Of a stretch of 25,677 nt of DNA, positions 1 through 9,800 are shown piece after piece. Every line of letters starts with the position of its first letter. Position 1 is the first letter of the stretch. Source of the DNA: Furfurilactobacillus entadae (GTDB taxonomy: Bacteria > Bacillota > Bacilli > Lactobacillales > Lactobacillaceae); the NCBI RefSeq assembly GCF_045862745.1, contig NZ_BQXN01000028.1:1-25677 (forward strand), written 5' to 3'. The position numbers were made by a program, and so were the translations under genes. The notes under the pieces are model-generated. The model had not been told where the DNA came from, searched no databases, and saw only the letters and a list, made by a program, of their open reading frames with translations.

Positions 1-287
1 CCTACCGTAAACGGTTAGCAGGCAACAAAAAGCACATGTCACAGTTCCTACTGAACTCGATGAACGTGGCGAACATCACTGCAATTGAAAATGTGAAGGC
101 CACCATCAAGATTCGTAAGAATCCGGTGAAGATGGTTGTTACTGACGAGGCAGTTATCCCAGATAAATTCTTCGCTATTCATGAAGTTCATGCTCTCGAT
201 AAAGCCAAGTTAAAAGACGCACTGAAACAGGGTGAAATTATTAAGGGTGCTCATCTTGAACAAGGCGAATCACTACGCATTAGTTAG
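1..287 (+). CDS. Gp157-like siphovirus protein, C-terminal part (5' end outside window)
   Basis: The reading frame is open from base 3 to the stop at 285-287, so the gene begins before the window. An internal ATG at 36 exists, but the codons before it (YRKRLAGNKKH) continue the protein. The visible pattern resembles the Siphovirus Gp157 family (PF05565) C-terminus: a helix ending in 'NSMN', then 'ATIKIRKNPVKMVVTDE', 'IPDKFF', and a final 'GEIIKGAHLEQGESLRIS'. Family members sit next to phage recombination genes; a link to phage resistance was proposed for one streptococcal phage homologue, but the biochemistry is unclear. Ten bases separate it from the recombination ATPase downstream, consistent with one early operon. 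Confidence 0.8.
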   Translation, partial: YRKRLAGNKKHMSQFLLNSMNVANITAIENVKATIKIRKNPVKMVVTDEAVIPDKFFAIHEVHALDKAKLKDALKQGEIIKGAHLEQGESLRIS

Positions 288-296
288 GAGAAAACA

Positions 297-1007
297 ATGA
301 ATTTAGTTGAAGCAACTAAGATCACGAACCAAAACATTATGTATTTAGTTTACGGCCAACCTGGTACGGGTAAAACAACGATTGCTAAGTCACTGCCAGG
401 TAAGACATTAGTTGTTGCTCTCGATGGAAGCGACAACGTGTTGCAGGGCGCCAAAGGAATCACATCATTGGAACTAGACGCAAAGGACGTTGAATTCATT
501 ATTCAACAGTTCCCAGTCATTCTAAGCACGATTGAAACGAAGTATTTGGATAAGTATGACAACATCGTGTTCGATAACTTGTCCCATCTTCAAGATATGG
601 TTATGAATCAATTGCGAGACATGGTTAAAGATCAGCGCCAAGCGTGGGGAGAAATGCAGAACCTCATTAAGAAATGGGTTTCAAAAATTCGTTCATGGAA
701 TAAACGGGTATACGCCACAGCTTGGGAAGAAGTTAAGGACTACACGGATGATGATGGCAATGCCGTGACAACCTTTGACGCATTGATGAATGCAAAGGTT
801 CGTTCAAGTGTTGAAGGACTATTCGCTGTCGTCGGTCGAGCATTTGTTTATAAGGGTGAGCATTTGGTTCAGCTTGAACAAGGTAGGGGCGCGCAAGCCA
901 AGAATCAGATTGATGAACGGAGATTCAGTAAGGCGAGCGAATTATTCACGGATAAAGAATATAAACCACAAACAGAAAGCGAAGAGGGAAAGACAAATGA
1001 AGATTGA
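297..1007 (+). CDS. AAA_24 / Sak4-like P-loop ATPase, probable phage recombination protein
   Basis: The 236-residue protein has a Walker A motif GQPGTGKT at residues 20-27 and a Walker B-like 'YDNIVFD' near 87-93. This matches the AAA_24 phage nucleotide-binding family (PF13479), which includes Sak4-type RecA/Rad51-like proteins that assist single-strand annealing. It lies between a Gp157-like gene and a DUF669/SSB-like gene, the usual neighbourhood of such proteins. An AGGAG at 287-291 precedes ATG 297. The stop overlaps the next gene by 11 bases. The annealing role is inferred from family and context; the P-loop ATPase call is firm. Confidence 0.85.
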   Translation: MNLVEATKITNQNIMYLVYGQPGTGKTTIAKSLPGKTLVVALDGSDNVLQGAKGITSLELDAKDVEFIIQQFPVILSTIETKYLDKYDNIVFDNLSHLQDMVMNQLRDMVKDQRQAWGEMQNLIKKWVSKIRSWNKRVYATAWEEVKDYTDDDGNAVTTFDALMNAKVRSSVEGLFAVVGRAFVYKGEHLVQLEQGRGAQAKNQIDERRFSKASELFTDKEYKPQTESEEGKTNED

Positions 1008-1557
1008 TCGACACAACGTTGCAGGCGGCAACTACTTGAATGAAGCGGGCACATTTGAAGCATTTATCTACTCGTTTTCAACCGGGGTCACTAAGAAGGG
1101 AAACAACTCATTAAGCATTGGCTACCGTGTTAGAACCGATGTTGACCAAGATCACAAAGGCGAACGTGTCGATTATGCAGACAACTATAACGACAGCGAA
1201 ATTGGTGAACGTTACATCAATAGCTTAATTGTTAACGCTGGCGTGGAAGAAGACAAATTACCTGACGACAGTAACGTCAACCTAACCAAAATCGGAATGG
1301 CGCTGCTTGGTAAGCCAGTACGAATCACTAATGAACGAGTTGCTAGTTATTCCGATCCAAGCAAGAAGGTCAATAACATTACATCCGTTGAATCTACACA
1401 ATTTCCTAAGGTTGCGGCTAGTGAACGTAAGGGGCGTATTGCTGGGGACGTCACCAATAAGAATGGCAACAGTAAATCAACACATTCGGTTCCAGCTGAT
1501 CCATTTACAGGAAATAGCGACAGTATCGACATCAGCGATGACGACTTGCCATTCTAG
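997..1557 (+). CDS. DUF669-like phage protein with SSB-style acidic tail
   Basis: I place the start at ATG 997 (186 residues) because it follows GAGGG at 984-988; the frame stays open upstream to 790, but that stretch overlaps the ATPase gene. The N-terminal half ('EAFIYSF', 'TKKGNNSLSIGYRVRTDVDQ') fits DUF669 (PF05037), phage proteins found beside recombination ATPases. The C-terminus is a low-complexity N/S/D linker ending in DDDLPF, very like the acidic tip by which bacterial SSB recruits partners. I infer a single-strand-DNA-binding or recombination-accessory role. It could be an SSB functional analogue, since no separate SSB gene is visible here. Confidence 0.75.
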   Translation: MKIDRHNVAGGNYLNEAGTFEAFIYSFSTGVTKKGNNSLSIGYRVRTDVDQDHKGERVDYADNYNDSEIGERYINSLIVNAGVEEDKLPDDSNVNLTKIGMALLGKPVRITNERVASYSDPSKKVNNITSVESTQFPKVAASERKGRIAGDVTNKNGNSKSTHSVPADPFTGNSDSIDISDDDLPF

Positions 1558-1568
1558 GAGGTAGTTAG

Positions 1569-2351
1569 ATGGCAGACATTCATTGGATCAAATTAAAAAC
1601 GTCAATGTTTGACGACGAGAAAATCAGGCTAATTGAGGCCATGCCGGAGGCTGATTCAATTCTGATTATCTGGGTACGGTTGCTAGTGTTAGCTGGGAAA
1701 ACGAATGATGACGGGTTGATCTACATTCAACGTGACATGCCATACACGGATGAGGCATTAGCAACGTTGTTCAACAAAAAAATCAATGTAGTACGTTTGG
1801 CACTTACTACTTTGTCAAAGTTTCAAATGATTGACGTTGAAGAAAATGGTACTTTGCAGGTCAATAATTGGGAAAAACATCAAAACGTTGAACAGATGGA
1901 ACACGTTAGAAACCTTGCGGCAGAACGTAATAGGCGCTATCGGGAAAATAAAAAGACTAAACAAATTGGAGACGTCTCGCGTGACGTTAGCGTGACGTCA
2001 CGTGACGCAACAGACTCAGACTCAGAATCAGATACAGAAGTAAATAAAGATAACGTGTTTCCGTGGCAATCAGTAATCGATTATTTAAACGAGAAAACAG
2101 GGAAGCACTTCAAACATACAGCAGCCAACAAGACAGTCATTATGGCACGCCATAAAGAAGGCTACACAGCTGATGATATGCGTAAGGTGATCGATAACAA
2201 AACTGCTGAATGGTTGAAGGACGCCAAGATGAACAAATTTTTACAGCCGTCTACATTGTTCAGAGCTAGTAAGTTTGAAGGTTATGTAAACAACATTCCA
2301 GTACAAGAGCAATCGTCAAAAATGGATTTAAAAGATTGGACAGGCGACTAG
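1569..2351 (+). CDS. Phage replisome organizer (replication initiator)
   Basis: The 260-residue protein begins 'MADIHWIKLKTSMFDDEKI', the typical start of the phage replisome organizer N-terminal domain, a winged-helix DNA-binding fold spanning about residues 1-115. A charged linker (about 115-160) follows. A C-terminal region (about 165-245, 'VIDYLNEKTGKHFKH', 'FLQPSTLFRASKFEGYV') resembles the Phg_2220_C domain (PF09524). Such proteins bind the phage origin and recruit the helicase through the loader encoded immediately downstream, whose ATG directly abuts this stop. AGGAGG at 1556-1561 precedes ATG 1569. The linker DNA holds repeats described separately as an origin candidate. Confidence 0.88.
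   Translation: MADIHWIKLKTSMFDDEKIRLIEAMPEADSILIIWVRLLVLAGKTNDDGLIYIQRDMPYTDEALATLFNKKINVVRLALTTLSKFQMIDVEENGTLQVNNWEKHQNVEQMEHVRNLAAERNRRYRENKKTKQIGDVSRDVSVTSRDATDSDSESDTEVNKDNVFPWQSVIDYLNEKTGKHFKHTAANKTVIMARHKEGYTADDMRKVIDNKTAEWLKDAKMNKFLQPSTLFRASKFEGYVNNIPVQEQSSKMDLKDWTGD
1940..2035 (+). other. Candidate phage replication origin inside the initiator gene
   Basis: Three copies of CGTGACGY start at 1980, 1991 and 2001, spaced 11 and 10 bases, about one helical turn. The last two create a perfect 12-base palindrome CGTGACGTCACG at 1991-2002. A purine/AT-rich stretch at about 1943-1970 lies to the left and a tandem CAGACT/CAGAAT run to the right. Several lactococcal and lactobacillus phages carry their origin within the replisome organizer gene, so iteron function is a reasonable inference. 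The repeats also encode a repetitive SRDVSVTSRD linker, so a purely protein-level repeat is the alternative. Confidence 0.5.
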
Positions 2352-3137
2352 ATGAAAGCACTGAAATTTGAGGATGCTTATATAAAAAGGATCGCTCATG
2401 CCCATAACGTTGATATGAATAACTTGCCGAGCAAGGAAGAAATTGAACAAAAGTTCGTTGATAAAGCCACCAACGATTTGGCTATACAGAAAAAGCGCCA
2501 CTATTACCGGTTGTCAGTCTGGTCAGGTGGTAGGCCGTTAAGGTTTACATTTGGCGACTGGGATATCGCTAAGCAAGTAAACGTTGAACAGGCTAAGACG
2601 TTAGGAAACAAGGCGTTTAAATTAGCTAGCCAACTACAAACGCAGCAATTTAATGTGGTACTGATGGGTGATCGTGGGGTCGGTAAAACCTCTTTAGCTT
2701 TGGCAATGATGAGTGCGTTAATGCAACCAGACGGCGATAAACCCGGTAAAAGTGGCATGTTCGTTTCGACTGCTGAACTGTTGAGTCTCATAAACGCTAA
2801 GTATGACAGCACTGATATTGCCCAGAAGATTCGCGACATCAAGCGAGCGATGATTGAGGTTGATGTACTTGTACTTGATGATTTCGGCACTGAAGGTGGG
2901 ATGACTGGCAGTTTTCGTCCTGTGCATAAAGACTTACAGGATCTGATGTACCAGGTTTCAAATGCTCGTGTGGATTTCGATAATAATCAAGTTCACGGGA
3001 CCACCATTGTGACGACGAACAACACAAAGCAACAGTTAAAGCAGATGTACGAAGGAAAGTTTATTGATCGAGTTTATCCCAAGAATCCAGACCACCAACT
3101 GTTGTTCGCCGAAATGAAAGGGGTACGGAGTGTATGA
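2352..3137 (+). CDS. DnaC/IstB-like helicase loader ATPase
   Basis: The 261-residue protein has a Walker A motif GDRGVGKT at residues 106-113, a Walker B 'VLVLDDFG' at about 172-179, and a sensor-I-like 'TTIVTTNNT' near residue 220. The order and spacing fit the DnaC/DnaI AAA+ family that loads replicative helicase onto origin DNA. The ATG immediately follows the stop of the replisome organizer, so the two are almost certainly co-translated. The tail is short and ends 'RSV'. The ATPase family is clear; acting on the host DnaB-type helicase is inferred because no phage helicase is visible. Confidence 0.87.
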   Translation: MKALKFEDAYIKRIAHAHNVDMNNLPSKEEIEQKFVDKATNDLAIQKKRHYYRLSVWSGGRPLRFTFGDWDIAKQVNVEQAKTLGNKAFKLASQLQTQQFNVVLMGDRGVGKTSLALAMMSALMQPDGDKPGKSGMFVSTAELLSLINAKYDSTDIAQKIRDIKRAMIEVDVLVLDDFGTEGGMTGSFRPVHKDLQDLMYQVSNARVDFDNNQVHGTTIVTTNNTKQQLKQMYEGKFIDRVYPKNPDHQLLFAEMKGVRSV

Positions 3138-3265
3138 CATGTTCATTATGTGGCGGTACAAAGATTGTTCAGACAGAAATTTCAGCTGGGATCATGACTG
3201 TAGGGCCATGTCCTAACTGCACGGATTTCATTCACAAACAATACGAACAAGACAACGAACGGTGA
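3134..3265 (+). CDS. Small zinc-ribbon-like peptide (43 residues)
   Basis: The ATG at 3134 overlaps the loader stop in an ATGA arrangement. The frame encodes 43 residues with two cysteine pairs, 'CSLCGG' at 3-8 and 'CPNC' at 26-29, a layout like a four-cysteine zinc ribbon, followed by a charged tail. Small DnaJ-type or anti-TRAP-like zinc peptides are common in Gram-positive phage early operons. No function can be assigned. The paired cysteines and tight coupling make a real gene likely. Confidence 0.7.
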   Translation: MTCSLCGGTKIVQTEISAGIMTVGPCPNCTDFIHKQYEQDNER

Positions 3266-3277
3266 GGAGAAAAAAGC

Positions 3278-3490
3278 ATGATTGAACCTAAGTATTACAA
3301 GGGTGCTAACGGTAAAGACCTAATTGATAGTTACGCCGAACAGATGACGCCTGAAAGATTTCGTGGCTTCATGATTGGCAACATTGGCAAGTATCTGACG
3401 CGTTACTTAGATAAGAACGGCGTTGAGGATCTTGATAAGGCGATGACTTACATTCGGAGACTGAAACAATTTGAGGAAGGTAACGACTAG
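3278..3490 (+). CDS. DUF3310-family protein
   Basis: The 70-residue product starts at ATG 3278 after GGTGAGGAG at 3261-3269. The core 'FMIGNIGKYLTRYLDKNG' followed by 'EDLDKAMTYIRRL' matches the DUF3310 family (PF11753), small helical phage proteins sometimes annotated as nucleotide-kinase-like. Their biochemical role is not established. Its stop TAG overlaps by one base with a GTG that opens the next small frame. Confidence 0.8.
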   Translation: MIEPKYYKGANGKDLIDSYAEQMTPERFRGFMIGNIGKYLTRYLDKNGVEDLDKAMTYIRRLKQFEEGND

Positions 3491-3597
3491 TGACATTGAT
3501 CCACTATTTTATTGCGGCATTCACGGCAGTTGTGCTGATTAGCTTCATCGTGAGTGAAGTGATGATTGAAAGGGGAAAAAATGAGTGGACGAGCTGA
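3490..3597 (+). CDS. Possible one-helix membrane peptide overlapping the next gene
   Basis: A GTG at 3490 shares one base with the preceding stop and follows GAGGAAGG at 3473-3480. It opens a 35-residue frame whose residues about 3-24 are a hydrophobic helix ('HYFIAAFTAVVLISFIVS') followed by a charged end. The frame overlaps the DUF3850-like gene by 17 bases. The size, coupling and single membrane helix resemble tiny phage membrane peptides. With a GTG start and such a short length, it could also be only the leader through which ribosomes reach the next gene. Confidence 0.45.
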   Translation: MTLIHYFIAAFTAVVLISFIVSEVMIERGKNEWTS

Positions 3598-3886
3598 TCC
3601 AGTTCATGCCATGACACATGAACTTAAAATTGACCATGATTATCTACGCGAAATTCAAATGGGAATCAAGACTTTTGAGATTCGCAAGGATGACCGAGAT
3701 TACCAAAAGGGCGACTATCTGTTGCTACAGGACTATTCAGAGGGTCGTGGTGTTTATGTAAATAATGGTTCACGTTCTAAAAACGCAACGATGGTTAAGG
3801 TACTGGGAGTGTTCGGACGTACTGATGACGAACGGACTTACTGTAAGGAAGGGTATGTGACCATGAGTATTAAGGTGGTGAACTAA
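3581..3886 (+). CDS. DUF3850 / ASCH-like protein
   Basis: I choose ATG 3581, preceded by AAAGGGG at 3569-3575, over an upstream in-frame TTG at 3566, giving 101 residues. 'HELKIDHDYLREIQMGIKTFEIRKDDRDYQKGDYLLLQDY' (written as one domain spanning residues about 16-55). Confidence 0.
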   Translation: MSGRADPVHAMTHELKIDHDYLREIQMGIKTFEIRKDDRDYQKGDYLLLQDYSEGRGVYVNNGSRSKNATMVKVLGVFGRTDDERTYCKEGYVTMSIKVVN

Positions 3887-6800
3887 TGGCAATTAAGATT
3901 GTGGTCCAAGGGACACCAGTTCCACAAGGACGCCCCAAGTTTTCCAGCCGCGGTGGATTCGTCCGGGCCTATGATCCGAAGACTAGCCGTGAATACAAGA
4001 AGTTAGTCGCTGAATGGGCTAAGAAACAGTACAAGCATGAGCCAGTTGCCGAAGCAATCGAGGTTCAGCTAGAAGTTTACCGGCCACTACAAAAGTCATT
4101 AAGCAGGGTTGAACAACAGCGGCGATTGAATGGTGAACACCGGCCAGTGATTAAGGGTGATATTGATAATTACTACAAAGCGGTTACTGACGCTTGTACA
4201 GGAATTGTCTGGGTCGATGACGCGCAGATTGTTAGCATGACGTGCAACAAGTATTACAGTGACAACCCTCGCGTGGAAATGACGGTCAAGACGTTAGAAG
4301 GTGATTTAGTATGAGGCCGATTGAACATGAACGGTGCCGAACGGCATACTTTAATTTCTTGGCTGATGGAGTGAAACAACATGGCGGCGATATGTGGCGG
4401 ACAGTTATCTGGGCTAACAACAAGCTAATGCGATTAAGTGTGGGCAACGTTAGCGATGAATCGCATTACCTGATTTTGTCTAAGCGTGAATTAAGTGTGG
4501 CTGAAAAAAACAAGATTATGTATGAATTGTTGTTGATGGGAGGCACTAGTGATGTATGAAGAACGTATCCCACGTTCAGAGCAGGAAACCATCATTACGT
4601 GGGACAAGAATGAACGCAAGTGGTATTTCTACTCTGATGACCCAGTGCACATTAAGAAGTGGCGTAAGCACATAGTTAATGTGCGTAAAGAGGAATTATA
4701 TGCAGATGGTTCGCCGAAATCTTTAGACGGTGAGATTAACGGTAACGTCAGTGTCCATGGAAAACGTAAGATGAGCGATGAGCAAAAGACGGCATTTGCT
4801 GAACGAATGAAGAAAGCTAACCAGAGTTAAATCTAAGCCCTAAATCGTCCGTAGTTTAGGAACAAGAATAGAATCAAATGTACATTTGGTGTATTTACCT
4901 ACAAATAAAAAGACCGCCAAGAAATGGCAGTCATAAGGAGAAATAATCATGGCAGAATTAAAGGACAACAGTTTTTCATTCAAAGGCGAATTAGCAAATG
5001 TACAGTTTAAGACACGTAAAGACGGCAAAATTGCTGTACTACGTGTTGAAGCACCTACACAAGATTTATCTGCCGAAGTCGCTGCGCTAGTTCAAGCACA
5101 AGGCTCATCTGTTGGAATCACGATGATGCCTGCTCAAACAGAACTTGATACCGAGGGCGACGAAGCGGACGGGCAAGAAACGTTAGACGGGATGGAATAA
5201 TGAGTAACGAGGACTTAAAGAATTCAATCGGTTTATTGATTTCAGTTCCAATTGTGTTTTTTGATGGAGCGGTGTTAGCACAAGGTTGGAACTGGATTAT
5301 TGTTCCAGGATTTAATCAAAAGCCAATCACATATGCTGTTGCTGTGGGAGTTGAGGCATTAATAGTATTACTGAAACCGTCAGCACAGAATACTGATAAT
5401 AAATCATTATTGGTAATTGAGGCAGAAACTTTAGTAACGCTTGCGATGGTATTACTGATTTTATGGATTTGTCATTTATTTATTGGGTAAATAAAAAAGG
5501 TCACATCCTCAAGGACATGACCATCTCAAACTATATAACTCAACAACTTATTATAGCAAAGGATGGCGGTTGATGTGAATGAGGATGCGGTGATTAAGGC
5601 AGCCAAGAAGGAATTAAACAAATGCGGCCGACTAATGCGGCAAGCAGGTAAACGAATGTCAGAACTAAAGTCGCCAGTGTTTGACGCGCAACCCAAAGCA
5701 CCATCCTTTGTGAACGGTGTTGAGGAGCGGATGGTTAAGCGCATTGACGCAGAAGAGGAACTGAGAGAAATATTGTTAGCCATTCAGCTGTGTGACAACA
5801 AGAGCAAGCAGATCTTGTTCGATTTATATGTTGATCCGGCTGAGTATTCAGATGTTCAGACGATGACGCACCTTGGGTACCAATCTTCACGGTATGCCTT
5901 TTACAAGCGAAGAGCGTTGTTAAGGTTTGCCGAAGGGTACAAACAAGGTGAAATTTACGAAGAACTGGAAAGAGTGGCAGAAAATCGGAAGGTTACTGGC
6001 ATACTGTCGTAATCACAAACTAGTTTTAGGGTTATATTGGTAACATGCCAAAGCAACGAAAACCTTCGATTTCTTGTACCTGATGGCAACAGGTGCCGTG
6101 ATAGGACGTATGGGTGGTTCGATTCCACCACATGGTATAGTGCAATTGGAGCTTGGTGAATTGTCAATTATTGCATACCAAAATAAGCCACTTTTAGAGT
6201 TATGTGGTAGAGTTAAAAAGAGCTGAATATTGATGCAGTTAGGAGATGATTGTATGAGATTTGATACTTCTGAATATCCAAAAGGAGAAAAAGCAGTTGA
6301 TCCCAAAAGGGTAAGACGGTTAAAAATGCTTAGTGTGGTGGCAACTTGTACTTGTGTTTTAATGTATGTTTCATACATTCCGCAAATTATAGCCAATTTT
6401 TCTGGACATCCGGTAACACCGATTCAGCCATTTGTTGCTATGATTAATGCGATCCTTTGGACTGGGTATGGTTGGTTTAAAACCTTTAAAGATTGGCCTG
6501 TTATTATTGCTAATGTTCCTGGGATCTTTTTCGGTTTGTTTACCGTAATTACTGTATATATCCACTAATGGCACAGAGACACGTTAATGCAGCCCAGTCG
6601 TCTGCCACCGTGGTGGAATAGGCAGACACTATTGAGTTCGACTCCAGTACGGGAGACGCGGGGACGTCATGGCAACGTTAGTCTGGTACTAAGTAGGCCA
6701 GACATGTGAGGTGCAAATCCTCACCGGTGACATTAATAATATTCAAGCGGTTAGTCATTAGACTGGCCGCTTTTTGTGTGGAGGAGTGCAGACCTCGGTA

Positions 6801-9800
6801 AAAAGAGTCGTGATGTATAATGGGGGTGTAAAAAAATCACAGAGAACGAGGGTGTCATGAATGGGTCCACTACCAGCATTGCATGATTTTATTGGAATTC
6901 TACTAATTCTAAACTTTGCTTACATTTGTTTTCATTTAGCTTACTGGCACGTAAATAAGTTTAAAAAGTGGATTGATCACTTCTCACGTGCTGAAATATT
7001 TAATTGGGTATTTTTAGGGATTTTTATTTTTCAAAACGTTGTTGGAATTCTGTATGGCTTATATCGTGGAATAGGACACTAATTAATGGCAATTATTATA
7101 ACCATTCTCATTGCTGGATTGATTACAGCAATGCTTCTAAAGATAGTCAGCAATAAATCTATGAATTTAAATTTGTTCTTCTTAGCTGTAGCAATTGGTG
7201 CGGCGATTCTAATTCATATTATAAAAGCAATATTTAAATAACCTATATCTATTTAACAAAAATAAGTATTATAATAAATATGTAAACTTGAGGTGATAAT
7301 TAAGGAGGTTCATTATGAATCGAGTTGTAAAAACGTTTTTATATGTGTTTTCTTTCGCCATTATTTTTTCTTTCATTGGTATTTCTGCTAAGGCTGATGT
7401 TACGCCGCTTCAAACTCCTAATCCAACTCCTGCTCTGCAAGCAACCGCAACAGATCCTAATAACTTAGGCGTTGTCACAATTGATGCGGGTGTTGTCGCT
7501 GGGCTACTTGCCGTAACCAAAGGGACACAAGACGGAACAATTGGAATGACGTATGTGACATTTGCTATTCCGACTTTCGCCTATAAAGAAACTATCCAAG
7601 TTTTAATCGATGGAAAAGCGTTACATACTTTTACAGTGGACGGTAGCGCTGGCTGGGCAACAGGAACTGAGACCAGTATTCCGTTTGCTGCCACCGGTGG
7701 ACACCATCAAATCGTTGTGAATGAAACTGGTTGGGCAACAATGCCTGCAGGACTTCCAGGTGCTGCGTCTGAATCCTTTGATTTTGTCTATTAAGTATTA
7801 AATTAAACAGCTGGCACTTATTAGCCTTCAAGTTTACGTGGAATTGAATATCTAATTCAGAAAGACGTTCATTGTGATTAAAGAGATCACAGTGGGCGTT
7901 TTTGAGTCGGTTCGTCACCGTGGCGGAATAGGTAGACGCTAATCTAAATCGGACTAATGAGCCGATTTAGAGTAAGAAGACTAATGAGCTTCATGTGAGG
8001 TGCAAATCCCTACCGGTGACATCGTGCGCTTTAAACTTAACCAATAAGGATGCAGGAACATCCAATGCGCAGTTAACATTATTAAACGGCCACCTTGTGT
8101 GGCATTACATAATAGGCGGTTAGTCATAACGACTGGCCGTTTTTTTGATGCGGCAGAAACGCAGAGGAGTACAGATGGTTAAGACGACAGGCAAGGACGA
8201 ACAGAAGGATAAAATGACGCCCGAAGAAGTAACGGCAATGGTTAAAGACAATATTAGTAAAGAGACCAATGCATTACTAGACCAGCTACACTGTTCGCTA
8301 AAACAGTTCGCTAAAGAGATTGGGACTACAAAACAAACAGTGCAACTGATTCTTGGCAATAACCATAAGCTCAAGCGTAATTGGTATGAGGCAGTTGAGA
8401 TCAAACTTAAGGAGATTGCAGAAAAGAATGGGGCGAAACTCTCATGACTAAACGTGTTCAACGAGGAATCAGACAGCAGACTGAATACATGACGGCAGCC
8501 GAGTACGATAAGGTCAAACGGCACAATGAAGATGAGCGTCTTGAGGCTTCGTCACGCAACATGCCGAAAGGATTGATGTGGTATGTGCCAAGTAACTTCA
8601 ATAAGGGAGCGTTGTTCGCAAACGATCCACTGCTAAAATTTAAGTTCGTCAAATGATGACAATAACGGGGTGAGTTCACATGAGAGTGATTGTTAGAACA
8701 CAAGGATATGAAGAGGTAAAGACGCTTGACGGTCAAGCTGTGATAGTTAAGCCTGATGGGATGCAACCTGACAATCTTGTTGATGCTGGTTTTAAACCAC
8801 TTAGCCATGCAGATACTTCGCGATTATGTCAGTTCAGTAGAATTAATACTTATGAAGAGCAAGTAAGAAACAATGGAAAGGCGATGAAGGTAATGGATAG
8901 GTCGGAGAAAGAGTTAATCATCGTTAGCAGAATCGCTAGTGAGAAGATCAGGGTTCAGATGGATAAGGACATTACCTTTGATGAGTTGGGTGTAGCACTT
9001 AAACAATTATCCTATCATGCAGTATTGCAATATGCTAAGCACTCAGGACACACCATACAATGGTCGCACAATGCATTGATGGCCATGCTTGATACATCAT
9101 TAACGGAGATGGAAATACCTGATGATGAGTTATGAAATACAGTAGCCAAGAAGTTAAGTTCTATCACACAGCAGCATGGCGGCGCTGTCGCATGACGGTG
9201 CTGACTCGTGACCACGGGCTGTGTCAGTCATGCCTACGGCGTGGTGTGGTACGTGAGGGTCGTGTTGTCGATCATATTGTTGCTTTACGTGATGATTGGT
9301 CAAAACGTTTAGAACTAGCAAACTTACAAACGCTGTGTGATGAGTGTCACGATGAGAAACACCCAGAAAGAGCCGCAAACTTCAAAAATAAAGAGAAATA
9401 CAAGAAACGCCAGCGGATGAAGGAATCTACTGGTGTTTTTCATTTTAAAGCAAATGAAGATTTATGGTAGACATCCCCCCTATGTGTGAAACTTTTTGTT
9501 ATTAAAATTGCACAACGGTGTGGACCCCCGCGCACAATAAATTCGTTTTTCAATAAAAAAGTAAATGGCACAATCCAGCCTGAAAGGAGATAAAAAATGC
9601 CTAGAACAGCAAAATCTGCAGCTCTACACCTTTATGAGGGAAATCCCAATAATCTTACTAAGAAAGAGCTTTATAAACGTCAGAAAAATGAATCAAAACT
9701 AAAGGTTTCTCAGGCCAATATTGATCCTCCAAGTTGGCTAAACATGACTGCGAAAAACGAGTTTAAACGGATCACTGCGTTAATGGCTGAAACCGATGTT